From Tepidimonas thermarum (lineage in GTDB: Bacteria > Pseudomonadota > Gammaproteobacteria > Burkholderiales > Burkholderiaceae_C), in contig NZ_VJOL01000001.1 in NCBI RefSeq assembly GCF_007556705.1, positions 62,001 to 126,000 on the forward strand: DNA of 64,000 nt, given 5' to 3'. Shown here piece by piece: positions 16,329 to 26,517 of the stretch. The notes under the pieces were generated by a model. That model searched no databases. It was not told the origin of the DNA and worked only from the letters and a program-made list of their open reading frames with translations. Numbering within the stretch: position 1 is the stretch's first letter; the number at the start of each line of letters is the position of its first letter. A program made the position numbers and the translations under genes.

Positions 16329-16386
16329 CGCATCCCGGACGATCATACAGCACCCTCGCGCCATGGTTACTTGCTCGCGCGCAGCG
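16329..16386 (+). repeat. 58-bp imperfect direct repeat, copy 2
   Basis: Second copy of the repeat at 15242-15299 (49/58 identical). It starts five bases after the stop of the second toxin gene and ends 58 bases before the 3' end of the hydroxypyruvate isomerase gene. The remaining gap to 16444 holds nothing I recognise. Confidence 0.8.
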
Positions 16387-16444
16387 TTCTGGCTGAATTT
16401 TTGGGCCCGCGCCGCAGCAGCAAGGCTGTCTGGTACCGGGAGTC

Positions 16445-17245
16445 CTACGCATGATCGCACGACTGCACATCCCGGTACGGCGCAAACCACCCCAGCCCCG
16501 CCGAGGTGCCTTGGCGCGGGCGGTATTCGCATCCGATGTCGCCTTGATAGCCCAGCGCGTCGATTTGCGCAAACAGCCAGGGGTAGTTCACCTCGCCGCT
16601 GTCGGGTTCGTGCCGATGCGGCACGCCGCCGATTTGCAGATGCCCCACCCCGCCGATGTGGCGCTGCAGGCGTGTCCACAGGTCGCCTTCCATGATCTGG
16701 CAGTGGTACAGGTCCATTTGCACCTTCAGGTTGGGGTGACCGACCTCGGCGACGATGTCGTGCGCCTGCTGCTGAAAATGCAGGAAGTAGCCGGGCATGT
16801 CGCGTGTGTTGATCGGTTCGATCAACACCGTGATGCCGTGCGGGGCGAGCTGCTCCACGGCGTGGCGCAGATTGGCCACGTAGGTGCGGTGCATGGCGGC
16901 GCGGTCCGCACCGGCGGGCGCGATACCCGCCATGACGTGCAGGCGCCGACATCCCGTGGCCAAGGCGTACGGCAGGGCCTGCTGGACGCTGGCGGCAAAC
17001 TCAGCCTCGCGCCCGGGCAGCGCGGCCAGCCCGCGCTCGCCGGCCGCCCAGTCGCCCGGGGGGAGATTGAACAGCGCCTGGCGCAAGCCGTTGTCGCGCA
17101 GCCGCTGGGCAATGGTCTGCGGCGCATGGTCGTACGGGAACAGAAACTCGACCGCCCGAAACCCATCGGCCGCCGCAGCAGCAAATCGGTCCAGAAAGTC
17201 GTGCTCGGTGTACATCAGGGACAGGTTGGCGGCGAACTGGGGCAT
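16445..17245 (-). CDS. hyi: hydroxypyruvate isomerase / 2-oxo-tetronate isomerase-like protein
   Basis: A 266-residue TIM-barrel isomerase of the xylose isomerase-like superfamily. Glu143 in [14 protein letters not shown] and Glu240 in [11 protein letters not shown] fall at the catalytic positions described for E. coli Hyi (142 and 240), and [14 protein letters not shown] and [13 protein letters not shown] supply the metal ligands. The family interconverts hydroxypyruvate and tartronate semialdehyde in glyoxylate metabolism; OtnI paralogues act on 2-oxo-tetronates. No gcl or glxR gene is adjacent, so the substrate is uncertain. ATG 17245 lies 65 bases after yejF and probably shares its transcript. 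Confidence 0.88.
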   Translation of the reverse strand: MPQFAANLSLMYTEHDFLDRFAAAAADGFRAVEFLFPYDHAPQTIAQRLRDNGLRQALFNLPPGDWAAGERGLAALPGREAEFAASVQQALPYALATGCRRLHVMAGIAPAGADRAAMHRTYVANLRHAVEQLAPHGITVLIEPINTRDMPGYFLHFQQQAHDIVAEVGHPNLKVQMDLYHCQIMEGDLWTRLQRHIGGVGHLQIGGVPHRHEPDSGEVNYPWLFAQIDALGYQGDIGCEYRPRQGTSAGLGWFAPYRDVQSCDHA

Positions 17246-17310
17246 GGCGCGGCGGTCATGGGTAGGATGGAAGGGCGGCGAAGGCGCACCGTGTCGGCAA
17301 CGGCCGATTG

Positions 17311-18957
17311 TCACGCGGCCGCCAGCGCGGCAAACCCGGCCGCCTCGAGCAGCTGGCGCGTGTACGGATCGCGCGGCGCGCGCAGCACCTGCTCGGCGGG
17401 GCCGGCTTCGACCACCGCGCCGCCGCGCAGCACCAGGACGTCGTGCGCCATGGCCCAGACCACCTCCACGTCGTGCGTGATGAGCAGGTAGGCCAACCCC
17501 CGCTCGCGCTGCAGGCGTTGCAGCAGCTCGATGATCTGGCGCTGGACGGTGACGTCGAGCGCGCTGGTGGGCTCGTCGAGCACCAGCAGCCGCGGCTGCA
17601 CGATGAGCGCGCGCGCAATGGCGATGCGCTGGCGCTGCCCGCCCGAAAATTCGTGCGGATAGCGTTGCAACCAGGCGGCGATGTCGGCATCGGACATGCC
17701 CTGCGGCAGCAGCCCCACCTCCCGCAACGTGGCCACGACGCGGTCGCGGCGCTCGCGCAGCGGCAGGTCGGGGGCGTGCACGCGCAGGCCCTCGCCCACG
17801 ATTTGCTCCACCGTCAACCGTGGCGACAGCGAAGAAAACGGATCCTGAAACACCACCTGCACGTCGCGCCGCAACGCGCGGTCGGCCGCCCCACCCTGCC
17901 AGGCACGCCCCATGACGCGCAGCCGACCTTCGGCCGGCAGCAGCCCCAGTGCCGCCAGCGCCAGGGTGGACTTGCCCGAGCCCGACTCCCCCACCACGCC
18001 CAGCGTGCGCCCGGGCGCCACCTGCGCCGTGACGTCCTGCACCGCGCAAAACGCACCGGAGCGAAACCACCCGCGCCAGCCCGGTCGCGGGATGCGGTAG
18101 GCCACGCGCACCCGTTCCAGCGACAGCACGGCAGGCGCATTCGGCGGCGCTGTGGCGCTGTGCGCATCCGACAGGCCATCGCGTGTGGGGCGGCTGTCCA
18201 ACAGGCGGCGGGTGTAGGGATGCGCGGGTTGCCGAAAAACCGTGGCCACGGCCCCGGACTCGACCACCCGCCCGCGCTCCATCACCACCACCCGGTCGGC
18301 AAAACGCCGCACCAGGTTCAAGTCGTGCGTGATGAGCAGCACCGCCAACCCCAGCCGGCGCTGCAAATCGTCGAGCAGCGCCAGAATCTGCAGGCGCAGG
18401 CTGGCATCCAGGGCGGTGGTGGGTTCATCGGCGATCAGCAATCGCGGCTCACCCGCCAGGGCCATCGCGATCATGGCGCGCTGGCGCTGCCCACCGCTGA
18501 GCTGATGCGGGTACTGGCGGGCCCGCCGCGGCGCGTCGTCGATGCCCACCTGGGCCAGCCACTGCTGCGCCCGCGCCCACGCTTCACGCGGCAACAGCGC
18601 GCGCTTGAGGCGCAGCACCTCGGCAATCTGCTCGCCCACCGGGTAGAGGGGGTTGAGCGCCGTCATCGGCTCCTGAAACACGTAGGCCACCGCGTCGCCA
18701 CGCAAGCCGCGCAGCGCGCGCTCGGGCAGGGTCAACAGCGACTGTCCGTCGAAGCGCACCTCGCCCTGCACCTGCGCGTCGGGCAGCAACCGCAGCAGGC
18801 TCAGCGCCGTCACGGTTTTGCCGGAGCCGGATTCGCCCACCAGGGCCACCTTCTCGCCGGGGGCGACGTCAAAGTCCACCCCGTGCACGACGGGCTGATT
18901 GCCCCAGGCAATGCGCAGACCGCGCACGCTCAGCAGCGGTGGGGTGCGGTCGTCCAT
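17311..18957 (-). CDS. yejF: peptide ABC transporter ATP-binding protein YejF
   Basis: A 548-residue protein with two complete ATPase modules. The first Walker A, GESGSGKT, is at 41-48, with the signature LSGGQRQR and [12 protein letters not shown]; the second half repeats the pattern with [16 protein letters not shown] and [11 protein letters not shown]. This fused double-ATPase layout defines YejF/DppDF-type importers. It energises the YejBE permease. ATG 18957 shares a base with the yejE stop. Confidence 0.94.
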   Translation of the reverse strand: MDDRTPPLLSVRGLRIAWGNQPVVHGVDFDVAPGEKVALVGESGSGKTVTALSLLRLLPDAQVQGEVRFDGQSLLTLPERALRGLRGDAVAYVFQEPMTALNPLYPVGEQIAEVLRLKRALLPREAWARAQQWLAQVGIDDAPRRARQYPHQLSGGQRQRAMIAMALAGEPRLLIADEPTTALDASLRLQILALLDDLQRRLGLAVLLITHDLNLVRRFADRVVVMERGRVVESGAVATVFRQPAHPYTRRLLDSRPTRDGLSDAHSATAPPNAPAVLSLERVRVAYRIPRPGWRGWFRSGAFCAVQDVTAQVAPGRTLGVVGESGSGKSTLALAALGLLPAEGRLRVMGRAWQGGAADRALRRDVQVVFQDPFSSLSPRLTVEQIVGEGLRVHAPDLPLRERRDRVVATLREVGLLPQGMSDADIAAWLQRYPHEFSGGQRQRIAIARALIVQPRLLVLDEPTSALDVTVQRQIIELLQRLQRERGLAYLLITHDVEVVWAMAHDVLVLRGGAVVEAGPAEQVLRAPRDPYTRQLLEAAGFAALAAA

Positions 18958-20015
18958 CAGTCCGCCTTTCGGGGGTCGAGCGCGTCGCGCAGCGCGTCAC
19001 CCATGAAGGTCAGCAGCAACAGCGTGAGCACCAACACGCCAAAGGTGGCCAGCGAAATCCACCAGGCGTCGATGTTGCTTTTGCCCTGCGCCAGCAATTC
19101 ACCCAGGCTGGGCGTGCCCGGCGGCACCCCCAGTCCCAGAAAGTCGAGTGAGGTCAGCGCCAAAATCGCCGCGCTCATGCGAAACGGCAAAAACGTCACC
19201 ACCGGCGTCAGGCTGTTGGGCAGCACATGCCGCCAGATGATGGCCCAGTGGCTCAGCCCCAGGGCGCGCGCCGCCCGCACGTAGTCCAGTTGGCGGTTGC
19301 GCAAGCATTCGGCGCGCACGTAGTCGGCCAAGCCCATCCAGCCAAACAAGCTGAGCAACACCAGCAACAGCGCCACGCTGGGTGCAAAGACCGCGCTGAA
19401 GATGATGAGCAGGTACAGCTCGGGCATCGAGCCCCAGATTTCGATGAGGCGCTGCAACGTCAGATCTAGGCGCCCCCCAAAGTAGCCCTGCACCGCGCCC
19501 GCCAGCACCCCCAGCACCACGCCGATGGCGGTCAGCGCCAGGCCAAACAAGACGCTGACGCGAAAGCCGTAGATCAGCTGCGCCAGCAGGTCACGCCCCC
19601 GGTCGTCCGTGCCCAGCCAGTTGGCCGCAGAAGGCGGCGATGGGTGCGGGTCGGTGGCGTAGTAGTTGATCGTCTTGGGCCCGTAGGGGTTGGGTGGATA
19701 CAGGGCCCAGTTGCCCCCAGCGGACAAGCGTTCGCGAATGAACGGGTCAAGGTAGTCGGTGGGTGTTTCGAAATCGCCACCGAACGTGGTTTCCGGATAG
19801 TCGTGCAGCAGTGGCCAGTACGAGCGGCCTTCGTAGTGGACCACCAGCGGCCGGTCGTTGGACAACACCTCGGCCAGCAGGCTGAGCACCACCAGGGCGA
19901 CGAACAGGACCAAACTCCAAAACCCCAGCCGGTTGCGCACAAAGCGCCGCCAGGCGCGCCGCGCCGGGCTGGGGCTGGGCGTCCAGTGCGGCGCGGCGTC
20001 AGTCGAACTTGACAC
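18957..20015 (-). CDS. yejE: peptide ABC transporter permease YejE
   Basis: A 352-residue inner-membrane permease. An N-terminal transmembrane helix (about 32-50) is followed by a long periplasmic stretch containing YWPLLHDYPETTFGGDFETP, typical of YejE, and then the binding-protein-dependent transport domain with the EAA-like motif YVRAARALGLSHWAIIWRHV. The start codon is GTG (20015) with a GGTGGA ribosome binding site. It overlaps yejB by 17 bases and yejF by one. Confidence 0.93.
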   Translation of the reverse strand: MSSSTDAAPHWTPSPSPARRAWRRFVRNRLGFWSLVLFVALVVLSLLAEVLSNDRPLVVHYEGRSYWPLLHDYPETTFGGDFETPTDYLDPFIRERLSAGGNWALYPPNPYGPKTINYYATDPHPSPPSAANWLGTDDRGRDLLAQLIYGFRVSVLFGLALTAIGVVLGVLAGAVQGYFGGRLDLTLQRLIEIWGSMPELYLLIIFSAVFAPSVALLLVLLSLFGWMGLADYVRAECLRNRQLDYVRAARALGLSHWAIIWRHVLPNSLTPVVTFLPFRMSAAILALTSLDFLGLGVPPGTPSLGELLAQGKSNIDAWWISLATFGVLVLTLLLLTFMGDALRDALDPRKAD

Positions 20016-21027
20016 GGGGATCCACCCACACGTAGCACAAATCGCTGATCAGCTTGGTCACCAGTCCGATCAGCGTGAACAAAAACAGCGTGCCCATGAC
20101 CACCGGATAGTCGCGCCGGATCACGCTCTCGTAGCTGAGCAGCCCCAGGCCGTCGAGCGAAAACAGCGTCTCAATCAGCAGGCTGCCGGTAAAAAACGCA
20201 CCGATGAAGGCTGCGGGAAAGCCCGTGACGATCGGGATCAGCGCGTTGCGCATCACGTGCTTCCACAGCACCTGGCGCTCGCCAAGCCCCTTGGCGCGCG
20301 CCACCAGGACGTATTGCTTGCGGATCTCTTCCAAAAACGCATTTTTGGTGAGCATGGCGGTCACGGCAAAGCTGCCCAGCACCATCGACAGCACCGGCAG
20401 CGTGATGTGCCACAGGTAGTCCACGATGCGTGCCCCCCACGACAGTTCGGCCCAGTTGTCGCTGACCAGCCCGCGCAGCGGAAACCACTGCAACTGCCCA
20501 CCAAAGATGACCAACAGCGCCACCCCGAGCACGAAGCCGGGGATTGCATACGCCACCAAAACGATGAGCGTGGTCACCAGATCGAAGCGCGAGCCCGCCC
20601 GCACCGCCTTGGCCACCCCCAGCGGCACGGCCACCCCGTAGCTGATCACAAAGGTCCACAGCCCCAGGCTCATGGAAACCGGCAGTTTGTCCCAGATGAG
20701 CTGGGCCACCGGCTTGTTCTGGAAGAAGCTTTGCCCCAGATCGAAACGGGCGAATTGCCCCAGCATCTGCCAAAACCGCTCGTGCGCGGGTTTGTCAAAG
20801 CCATAGAGCGCTTTGATTTGCTCCAGCCGCTGCGGATCGACACCCTGCGCGCCACGGTAGGCCGAGCCGCCCCCTTCCGCCCCGTGACCCAGGCCCGCCC
20901 GCGCCTCGGCCAGGTACTGCTCCACCGGCCCACCGGGCACGAACTGGATCACCACGAAGGTGAGCAACAACACCCCGAACAGCGTGGGGATCATGAGCAA
21001 CAGCCGCTTGAGGATATAGGTCCACAT
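19999..21027 (-). CDS. yejB: peptide ABC transporter permease YejB
   Basis: A 342-residue inner-membrane permease with the DppB-type N-terminal helix (MWTYILKRLLLMIPTLFGVL) and the transport domain motif YVLVARAKGLGERQVLWKHV. It has the Gly/Gln-rich periplasmic insert near residues 48-65 that marks the YejB subgroup. It pairs with YejE to form the channel. The gene begins 13 bases after yejA. Confidence 0.94.
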   Translation of the reverse strand: MWTYILKRLLLMIPTLFGVLLLTFVVIQFVPGGPVEQYLAEARAGLGHGAEGGGSAYRGAQGVDPQRLEQIKALYGFDKPAHERFWQMLGQFARFDLGQSFFQNKPVAQLIWDKLPVSMSLGLWTFVISYGVAVPLGVAKAVRAGSRFDLVTTLIVLVAYAIPGFVLGVALLVIFGGQLQWFPLRGLVSDNWAELSWGARIVDYLWHITLPVLSMVLGSFAVTAMLTKNAFLEEIRKQYVLVARAKGLGERQVLWKHVMRNALIPIVTGFPAAFIGAFFTGSLLIETLFSLDGLGLLSYESVIRRDYPVVMGTLFLFTLIGLVTKLISDLCYVWVDPRVKFD

Positions 21028-21040
21028 CGGTGCATCTCCA

Positions 21041-22957
21041 TCACCGCGACGCCAGCGGGGCTGGGCGTGCCCACCAGGTTTCGATGGCCCAGCCCTCGCC
21101 GCCGGCGTACGGCGGCATCTCGGCTGGCCGCTGCAGCCGCCACGCGTTGTAGGCCATGCGGTGCGTGGGCGCCGACCACTGCGGAATCAGCACGTGGCTG
21201 TGCGCGATCACGCGCTCCAGCGCACGGCAGGCGGCCAAAAACGCGGGCTCGGTGTCAGCCTGCACCATGCGCGTGATCAGATCGTCCACCGCCGGGTTGG
21301 CGATGCCGGTGAAGTTGCCGGAATCCTCGGTGCGTGCCGCGGCGCTGCCAAACAGGTCGGCGTACTCCGCCCCCGGGCTGTGCGTGCCCTGGAACGCCAG
21401 CGAAATGATGTCGAAGTCGAAGGTGCGCAGACGCTGCTGGTAAAGCGCAAAGTCCACCGGCCGAAAGCGCAGCTCCACCCCGATGCGCGCAAGGTTGCGC
21501 GCCCACGGCGCGACCACGCGGGCGCCGGCTTCGTTGCTGTCCAGATACTCCAGCACCAGCGGCTGGCCCTGGGCGTTGCGCAGCGCGCCGTCGCGGTAGG
21601 TCCAGCCCGCCTCGCGCAGCAACGCCTGCGCGCGCTTGAGGTTGTCGCGCAAACGCTCCGGCGTGCCCGCCACCGGCGGCTCGGCCATGGGTCCAAACAC
21701 CGCGGGCGGCACCTGATCGCGCCAGGGCTGCAGCAAGGCGCGTTGCGCGGCATCCGGCTCACCCTCGGCCGCGCAGGCCGTGTTGCCGAACAGCCCGCGC
21801 ACACGCTGGTAGCTGCCGTAGAACAAGCGCTGGTTCATCCACTCGAAATCCAACGCCAGCCCCAGCGCCTGCCGCACGCGGATGTCGTCGAGCGGCGCGC
21901 GACGGGTGTTGAGCACATAGCTCTGAAACCCGGTGGGCAGCCGGTGGCGGAATTCGCCTTTGACCAGCTCGCCACGGTCGAAGCGTTTGCCGTTGACGCG
22001 CCGCGCCCAGTCGCCAGCCGAGAAAAAGCGCATCAGGTCGAACTCGCCAGCCTTGAGCGCCTCCAGCCGCGCGGTGTTGTCCTTGTAGATCTTGACCGTG
22101 ATGCGGTCGAAGTTGAACGTGCCGCGCCGCACCGGCAGATCGCGTGCCCAATACTGCGGGTCGCGCACGTAGGTGATGTCTTTGCCGAACTTGACAGGCC
22201 CGATGCGGTAGGGGCCGCTGCCGATCGGGATGTCGGTGACCACCTGATCGAAGGTCTTGCGCTGGCCGGTCTTGGGGTCAACGGTGTTGCCCCACTCGCG
22301 ACTGAAAATGGGCAGCCCACCCACGATCAAGGGCAACTCGCGGTTGGGCTGGCGAAAGCGAAAACGCACCGTGCGCTCGTCGAGCACGTCCACACCGGCC
22401 ACGTCGGCCAGGATGGTCTTGTACGCCGGCGACGTGTGTGGGCCCGTCAGGGTCTCGAAGGTGTGGCGCACATCCGCGGCCAGCACCGGCTTGCCGTCGT
22501 GAAAGCGCGCCTGGCGCCGCAGCCGAAAGGTGGCGCTCAAGCGGTCGGGGGCGACCTCGACATCCTCTGCCAACAGACCGTACGCGGCGCCCACCTCATC
22601 GGCAGCGCCCACCAGGAGGCTGTCGAACATCAGGTCCGCCAAATAGGCCGGCGCGCTGCCGCGCAGCGTAAACGGGTTGTATTTGTCGAAGGTGGAGGTG
22701 CGCAGGCTGCTGACCAAGCGTAACTCACCCCCCTTGGGGGCATCCGGGTTGACGTAGGCAAAGTGCGCAAACCCCGGCGGGTACTGCAGCCGCCCCCACA
22801 AGGCGTAGCCGTGCGCGGCCCAGGCCAGCGGGGGCAGCACCAGCGCTGCCGCCACCCACGCGCCCCGCAGCAGGTCGCGCCACCCGGCCCGGCCGCTGTG
22901 GCGGCCCGCGCGGTGGCGGGCGAGCAGTGGGCCGGAGGCAAGTCGGGGGACGTGCAT
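21041..22957 (-). CDS. yejA: extracellular solute-binding protein YejA
   Basis: A 638-residue periplasmic peptide-binding protein of ABC family 5. A long Arg-rich n-region leads into the hydrophobic core [14 protein letters not shown], with likely cleavage after AWA near residue 48. The mature domain begins [20 protein letters not shown] and contains [10 protein letters not shown] and [11 protein letters not shown], all typical of YejA. In enterobacteria YejABEF imports microcin C-like and other peptides; here its natural substrate is unknown. A later start is possible because the n-region is unusually long. It is divergent from fabI with a 43-base gap. Confidence 0.92.
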   Translation of the reverse strand: MHVPRLASGPLLARHRAGRHSGRAGWRDLLRGAWVAAALVLPPLAWAAHGYALWGRLQYPPGFAHFAYVNPDAPKGGELRLVSSLRTSTFDKYNPFTLRGSAPAYLADLMFDSLLVGAADEVGAAYGLLAEDVEVAPDRLSATFRLRRQARFHDGKPVLAADVRHTFETLTGPHTSPAYKTILADVAGVDVLDERTVRFRFRQPNRELPLIVGGLPIFSREWGNTVDPKTGQRKTFDQVVTDIPIGSGPYRIGPVKFGKDITYVRDPQYWARDLPVRRGTFNFDRITVKIYKDNTARLEALKAGEFDLMRFFSAGDWARRVNGKRFDRGELVKGEFRHRLPTGFQSYVLNTRRAPLDDIRVRQALGLALDFEWMNQRLFYGSYQRVRGLFGNTACAAEGEPDAAQRALLQPWRDQVPPAVFGPMAEPPVAGTPERLRDNLKRAQALLREAGWTYRDGALRNAQGQPLVLEYLDSNEAGARVVAPWARNLARIGVELRFRPVDFALYQQRLRTFDFDIISLAFQGTHSPGAEYADLFGSAAARTEDSGNFTGIANPAVDDLITRMVQADTEPAFLAACRALERVIAHSHVLIPQWSAPTHRMAYNAWRLQRPAEMPPYAGGEGWAIETWWARPAPLASR

Positions 22958-23000
22958 GCGACAATTCTGCAGGATTTTCTGCTACCGAGGAGCGACACCC

Positions 23001-23804
23001 ATGGGTTTTCTGGCCGGCAAAAAACTGCTCATCACCGGCGTACTGTCCAACCGCTCGATCGCCTACGGCATCGCGCGCGCCTGTCGGGCGCAGGGCGCCG
23101 AACTTGCCTTCAGCTACGTCGGCGAGCGGTTCAAGGACCGCATCACCGAATTCGCGGCCGAGTTTGGCTCCAACCTGGTGTTCGAGTGCGACGTCAGCGA
23201 TGACGCGCAGATCGAGCGGTTGTTTCGCGATCTATCGGCGCATTGGCCCACGTTCGACGGCTTCGTGCACAGCATCGGTTACGCGCCGCGCGAGGCGATC
23301 GCCGGCGACTTTCTGGATGGCTTGAGCCGCGAAGGCTTTCGCGTCGCGCACGACATCAGCGCCTACAGCTTCCCGGCCATGGCCAAGGCGGCGCGCCCGT
23401 ACCTCAACGACAACGCTGCACTGCTGACACTGACCTACCTGGGCAGCATGCGCATGGTGCCGGCCTACAACACCATGGGGCTGGCCAAAGCCAGCCTGGA
23501 GGCCAGCGTGCGCTACCTGGCCGAATCACTGGGCAGCCAGCGCCGCGGCTGGCGGGTCAACGCCATCTCGGCTGGGCCCATCAAGACGCTGGCCGCCAGC
23601 GGCATCAAGGGCTTCGGCAAAATCCTCGGCGTCGTCGAACACAACGCCCCGATCCGCCGCAACGTCACCATCGACGACGTGGGCAACACCGCGGCCTTTT
23701 TGCTCAGCGACCTGGCAGCCGGCATCAGCGCCGAGATCGTGTACGTGGACGGCGGCTTTAGCCACGTGATGGGCGGCATCGCCAGCGACGACGCCGGTGC
23801 CTGA
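23001..23804 (+). CDS. fabI: enoyl-[acyl-carrier-protein] reductase FabI
   Basis: NADH-dependent reductase of the last step of each fatty acid elongation cycle. The 267-residue protein has Tyr146, Tyr156 and Lys163 at the same positions as E. coli FabI ([20 protein letters not shown]), and the N-terminal nucleotide motif [18 protein letters not shown] 23001 has a GAGGAG ribosome binding site 8 bases upstream. It is the classical triclosan-type target; no FabV or FabL is seen in the window. Confidence 0.97.
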   Translation: MGFLAGKKLLITGVLSNRSIAYGIARACRAQGAELAFSYVGERFKDRITEFAAEFGSNLVFECDVSDDAQIERLFRDLSAHWPTFDGFVHSIGYAPREAIAGDFLDGLSREGFRVAHDISAYSFPAMAKAARPYLNDNAALLTLTYLGSMRMVPAYNTMGLAKASLEASVRYLAESLGSQRRGWRVNAISAGPIKTLAASGIKGFGKILGVVEHNAPIRRNVTIDDVGNTAAFLLSDLAAGISAEIVYVDGGFSHVMGGIASDDAGA

Positions 23805-23849
23805 ATCGGGCCCGGGTGGTGCGCCGGCGCCGCACCGGCGCGGCGTGCG

Positions 23850-24476
23850 TCACTTCAGATTGCCCAGATAGGCCGCCACGGCCTCGAGCTCCAGGTCGCT
23901 CAGGCGGTGCGACATGACGCGCATGATGGCGTTGTCGCGCGCCCCGCTGCCCTGCTTGAACGCCTGCACCTGCCGCATGATGTATTGCGGGTGCTGCCCC
24001 GCCAGCCGCGGCAACTCGGTCGTACCAGCGGCGCCGGGGCCGTGGCAGGTGGCACATGGCGGCAGGCCGGTGTGGCGGTTGCCGCGCTCGTACACGAAGC
24101 GGCCCACGGATAGCAGCAGCTCGTCGCCACTGGGCGTGTGCCCGGGCTTCTGGCGTGCGTAGTATTCGGCCACCGCCTCGATGTCGCTGGGGCTCAGGCC
24201 CTTGACTTTCTCGCTCATCGCGGTGCTTTTGCGCTCGCCGCTGGCAAAGGCGTGCAACTGGCGCGCCAGGTACTGCGCGTTCTGGCCGGCCAGACGCGGG
24301 AAGTTCGGCGCCACGCTCTGCCCGCAGGGGCCGTGGCAGACCGCGCAGCGGTCACGCGCGACCACCTCGCCAACCACCAACGGATCGGTGGACTGGGCCT
24401 GCACCCCCCACGCCGCCATGCCGATACCCAGCGCCGCGATCGTGCGCTGCAGCGCCGTCTGCCAGGACTTGTTCAT
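23850..24476 (-). CDS. periplasmic diheme cytochrome c (c4-like)
   Basis: A 208-residue protein with a signal peptide (cleavage likely after VQA, residue 27) and two c-type heme motifs, CAVCH at 44-48 and CATCH at 141-145. The two halves are related (FPRLAGQNAQYLARQLHAF and LPRLAGQHPQYIMRQVQAF), showing internal duplication as in cytochrome c4. Met87 and Met185 or Met188 are candidate axial ligands. It would carry electrons to a terminal oxidase or reductase. An FNR-type box and a -10 element upstream suggest induction at low oxygen. Confidence 0.92.
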   Translation of the reverse strand: MNKSWQTALQRTIAALGIGMAAWGVQAQSTDPLVVGEVVARDRCAVCHGPCGQSVAPNFPRLAGQNAQYLARQLHAFASGERKSTAMSEKVKGLSPSDIEAVAEYYARQKPGHTPSGDELLLSVGRFVYERGNRHTGLPPCATCHGPGAAGTTELPRLAGQHPQYIMRQVQAFKQGSGARDNAIMRVMSHRLSDLELEAVAAYLGNLK

Positions 24477-24525
24477 GCCTTCCTCCAAGATGGATGCCTG
24501 GGTCACCAACGACCCGTCGTGCACC

Positions 24526-24566
24526 ATCCTAGGGAAACCCCATAGCGAGACCTTGACGCGCGTCAA
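24526..24566 (-). promoter_or_regulatory. FNR-type promoter of the cytochrome c gene
   Basis: A perfect TTGAC-GCGC-GTCAA palindrome at 24553-24566 has the half-sites and four-base spacer of FNR/ANR-family boxes. TAGGAT at 24531-24526 is a candidate -10. The implied transcript start near 24519 puts the box centre at about -41, the position of class II FNR activation. A second dyad, CTAGGGAAACCCC (24529-24541), overlaps the -10. Confidence 0.65.
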
Positions 24567-24599
24567 CGTCGCTTCATTGGCATGCAGCGATGCGCGAAT

Positions 24600-24629
24600 G
24601 CACGCCGGCGCGCGCAGCACCCGGCGTGC
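24600..24629 (-). terminator. hairpin downstream of lpdA
   Basis: GCACGCCGG and CCGGCGTGC form a perfect nine-pair stem with a 12-base loop, starting 7 bases past the lpdA stop. There is no T run, so it may only stabilise the 3' end or act with Rho. Confidence 0.4.
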
Positions 24630-24635
24630 CGGCGC

Positions 24636-26504
24636 TCAGCGCCGCGTGGGCGGCAAGTCGGTGCAGCTGCCGTGCGCGGCTTCGGCTGCCATGCCGATGC
24701 TTTCGCCCAGGGTCGGGTGCGGGTGGATGGTGCGGCCGATGTCCACGGCATCAGCGCCCATCTCGATCGCCAGCGCAATCTCGCCGATCATGTCGCCGGC
24801 GTGGGTGCCGACGATGCCGCCGCCCACGATGCGGTGCGTGGCCTCGTCGAACAGCAGCTTGGTAAAGCCTTCGTCGCGCCCGTTGGCGATGGCGCGCCCG
24901 GAGGCACCCCACGGGAACAAGCCTTTTGTCACCGCGATGCCCTGCGCGCGCGCCTGGTCTTCGGTCAAACCGACCCAGGCGATCTCGGGGTCGGTGTAGG
25001 CCACGCTGGGGATGACCCGCGCATCGAACGCACGGCGCGCCAGGGCGGCATCGCCCAGCAACTCGCCCGCCGCCACCTCGGCCGCCACATGAGCCTCGTG
25101 CACCGCTTTGTGCGCCAGCATCGGCTGGCCGACGATGTCACCGATGGCAAAGATGTGCGCGACGTTGGTGCGCATCTGCACGTCCACCGGGATGAACCCC
25201 CGCTCGTTGACCGCCACACCGGCGTGCTCGGCGCCAATCTTGCGGCCGTTGGGCGCGCGCCCAACCGCCTGCAACACCAGGTCGTACAGGCCTTCGGCCT
25301 GGCTGCCATCGGCCCCTTCGAAACGCACGCGGATGCCGTCGGCCGTCGCTTCGGCCCCCACGGTGCGCGTGCGCAAGCGGATGTGGTCGAAGCGGTGCGC
25401 GTTCATTTTTTGCCAGACCTTGACCAGGTCGCGGTCGGCGCCGGTCATGAGCCCGTCGAGCATCTCGACGACCTCGAGCCGTGCCCCCAGGGTCGAGTAC
25501 ACGGTGCCCATCTCCAGCCCGATGATGCCGCCGCCGATGATGAGCATGCGCTGGGGCACGCGCGCCAGCGCCAGGGCCCCGGTGCTGTCGATGATGCGCT
25601 CGTCCTGCGGCAAAAACGGCAAGCGCACCGCCTGCGAGCCCGCGGCGATGATCGCCTTGCGAAACGCCACGACCTGGCGCCGACCGGTCTTGTCCTGGCC
25701 AGGACCGGTGGTTTCCTCGACCGCCACGTGCTGCGGTCCGACGAACGCACCGTAGCCGCGCAACACCGTCACCTTGCGCATCTTGGCCATGGCGGCCAGC
25801 CCGCCGGCGAGCTTGCCCACGACCTGGTCTTTGTGCGCGCGCAAGCGGTCGAGATCGACCGTGGGCGCCCCGAAGGTCACGCCAGCGTCGGCCAGGTGGC
25901 GCGCCTCGTCGATGACCGCGGCCACGTGCAGCAGCGCCTTGGACGGAATGCACCCGACGTTGAGGCAGACGCCACCCAACGCCGGGTAGCGCTCCACCAG
26001 CACGACCTTGAGCCCGAGGTCCGCCGCGCGAAACGCGGCCGAATAGCCGCCGGGGCCACCACCGAGCACCAGCACATCACACGCCAGGTCGGCGCCGCCC
26101 GCGTAGGCTGTGGCCGTGGCCGCCGCAGACCCACTGGCGCCCGCCGCCGCGCCGGGCGTCGCGGGCGCGGATGGGGCTGCGGCATCCGCGGTGGCGGCCC
26201 CGCCTGCGGCAGGGGTCGCAGCCGCCGCGGGTTCGGCCGGCCGCGGCGCGGCAGCGGTGGGGGCGTCGGCCGCCTCGAGCACGGCGATCAACGACCCTTC
26301 GCTGACCTTGTCGCCCAGTTGCACCTTGAGCTCGCGCACCACCCCGGCGTGGCTCGACGGAATCTCCATCGACGCCTTGTCCGACTCCACCGTGATCAGC
26401 GACTGATCCACCTGCACCGCATCGCCCGGCTTGACCAGCAGCTCAATCACCGCCACATCTTTGAAGTCCCCAATGTCCGGGACCCGAATCTCGATCGTGC
26501 CCAT
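24636..26504 (-). CDS. lpdA: dihydrolipoyl dehydrogenase (E3) with N-terminal lipoyl domain
   Basis: FAD enzyme that re-oxidises lipoamide for the pyruvate dehydrogenase complex. The 622-residue protein has a lipoyl domain at 1-80 with acceptor Lys43 (ESDKAS), an Ala/Pro-rich linker at about 80-155, and the E3 core with the redox disulfide in [17 protein letters not shown] and a C-terminal HAHPTL-like motif (here [10 protein letters not shown]). Ordinary E3 proteins are about 470 residues; the fused lipoyl domain occurs in several beta- and gammaproteobacteria. The lipoyl coding region is nearly identical in DNA to that of aceF. The gene follows aceF by 13 bases. Confidence 0.96.
   Translation of the reverse strand: MGTIEIRVPDIGDFKDVAVIELLVKPGDAVQVDQSLITVESDKASMEIPSSHAGVVRELKVQLGDKVSEGSLIAVLEAADAPTAAAPRPAEPAAAATPAAGGAATADAAAPSAPATPGAAAGASGSAAATATAYAGGADLACDVLVLGGGPGGYSAAFRAADLGLKVVLVERYPALGGVCLNVGCIPSKALLHVAAVIDEARHLADAGVTFGAPTVDLDRLRAHKDQVVGKLAGGLAAMAKMRKVTVLRGYGAFVGPQHVAVEETTGPGQDKTGRRQVVAFRKAIIAAGSQAVRLPFLPQDERIIDSTGALALARVPQRMLIIGGGIIGLEMGTVYSTLGARLEVVEMLDGLMTGADRDLVKVWQKMNAHRFDHIRLRTRTVGAEATADGIRVRFEGADGSQAEGLYDLVLQAVGRAPNGRKIGAEHAGVAVNERGFIPVDVQMRTNVAHIFAIGDIVGQPMLAHKAVHEAHVAAEVAAGELLGDAALARRAFDARVIPSVAYTDPEIAWVGLTEDQARAQGIAVTKGLFPWGASGRAIANGRDEGFTKLLFDEATHRIVGGGIVGTHAGDMIGEIALAIEMGADAVDIGRTIHPHPTLGESIGMAAEAAHGSCTDLPPTRR
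26299..26484 (-). repeat. 186-bp near-identical repeat in the lipoyl domain of lpdA
   Basis: Identical to 27746-27931 at 185 of 186 positions, the single difference being a synonymous C/T near position 26400. It encodes most of the lipoyl domain around Lys43. Sequence diverges sharply outside these borders. Confidence 0.95.
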
Positions 26505-26517
26505 GCCGGCAGCCCTT

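Noticed and set aside
15242-16386. Integron cassette with attC sites
   Set aside because: The 58-bp repeats lack the inverted GTTRRRY/RYYYAAC core sites and no integron integrase is present.
14433-16444. Genomic island integrated at tRNA-Asn
   Set aside because: No integrase gene and no second copy of the tRNA 3' end were found downstream; the segment is accessory, but tRNA-targeted integration is not supported.
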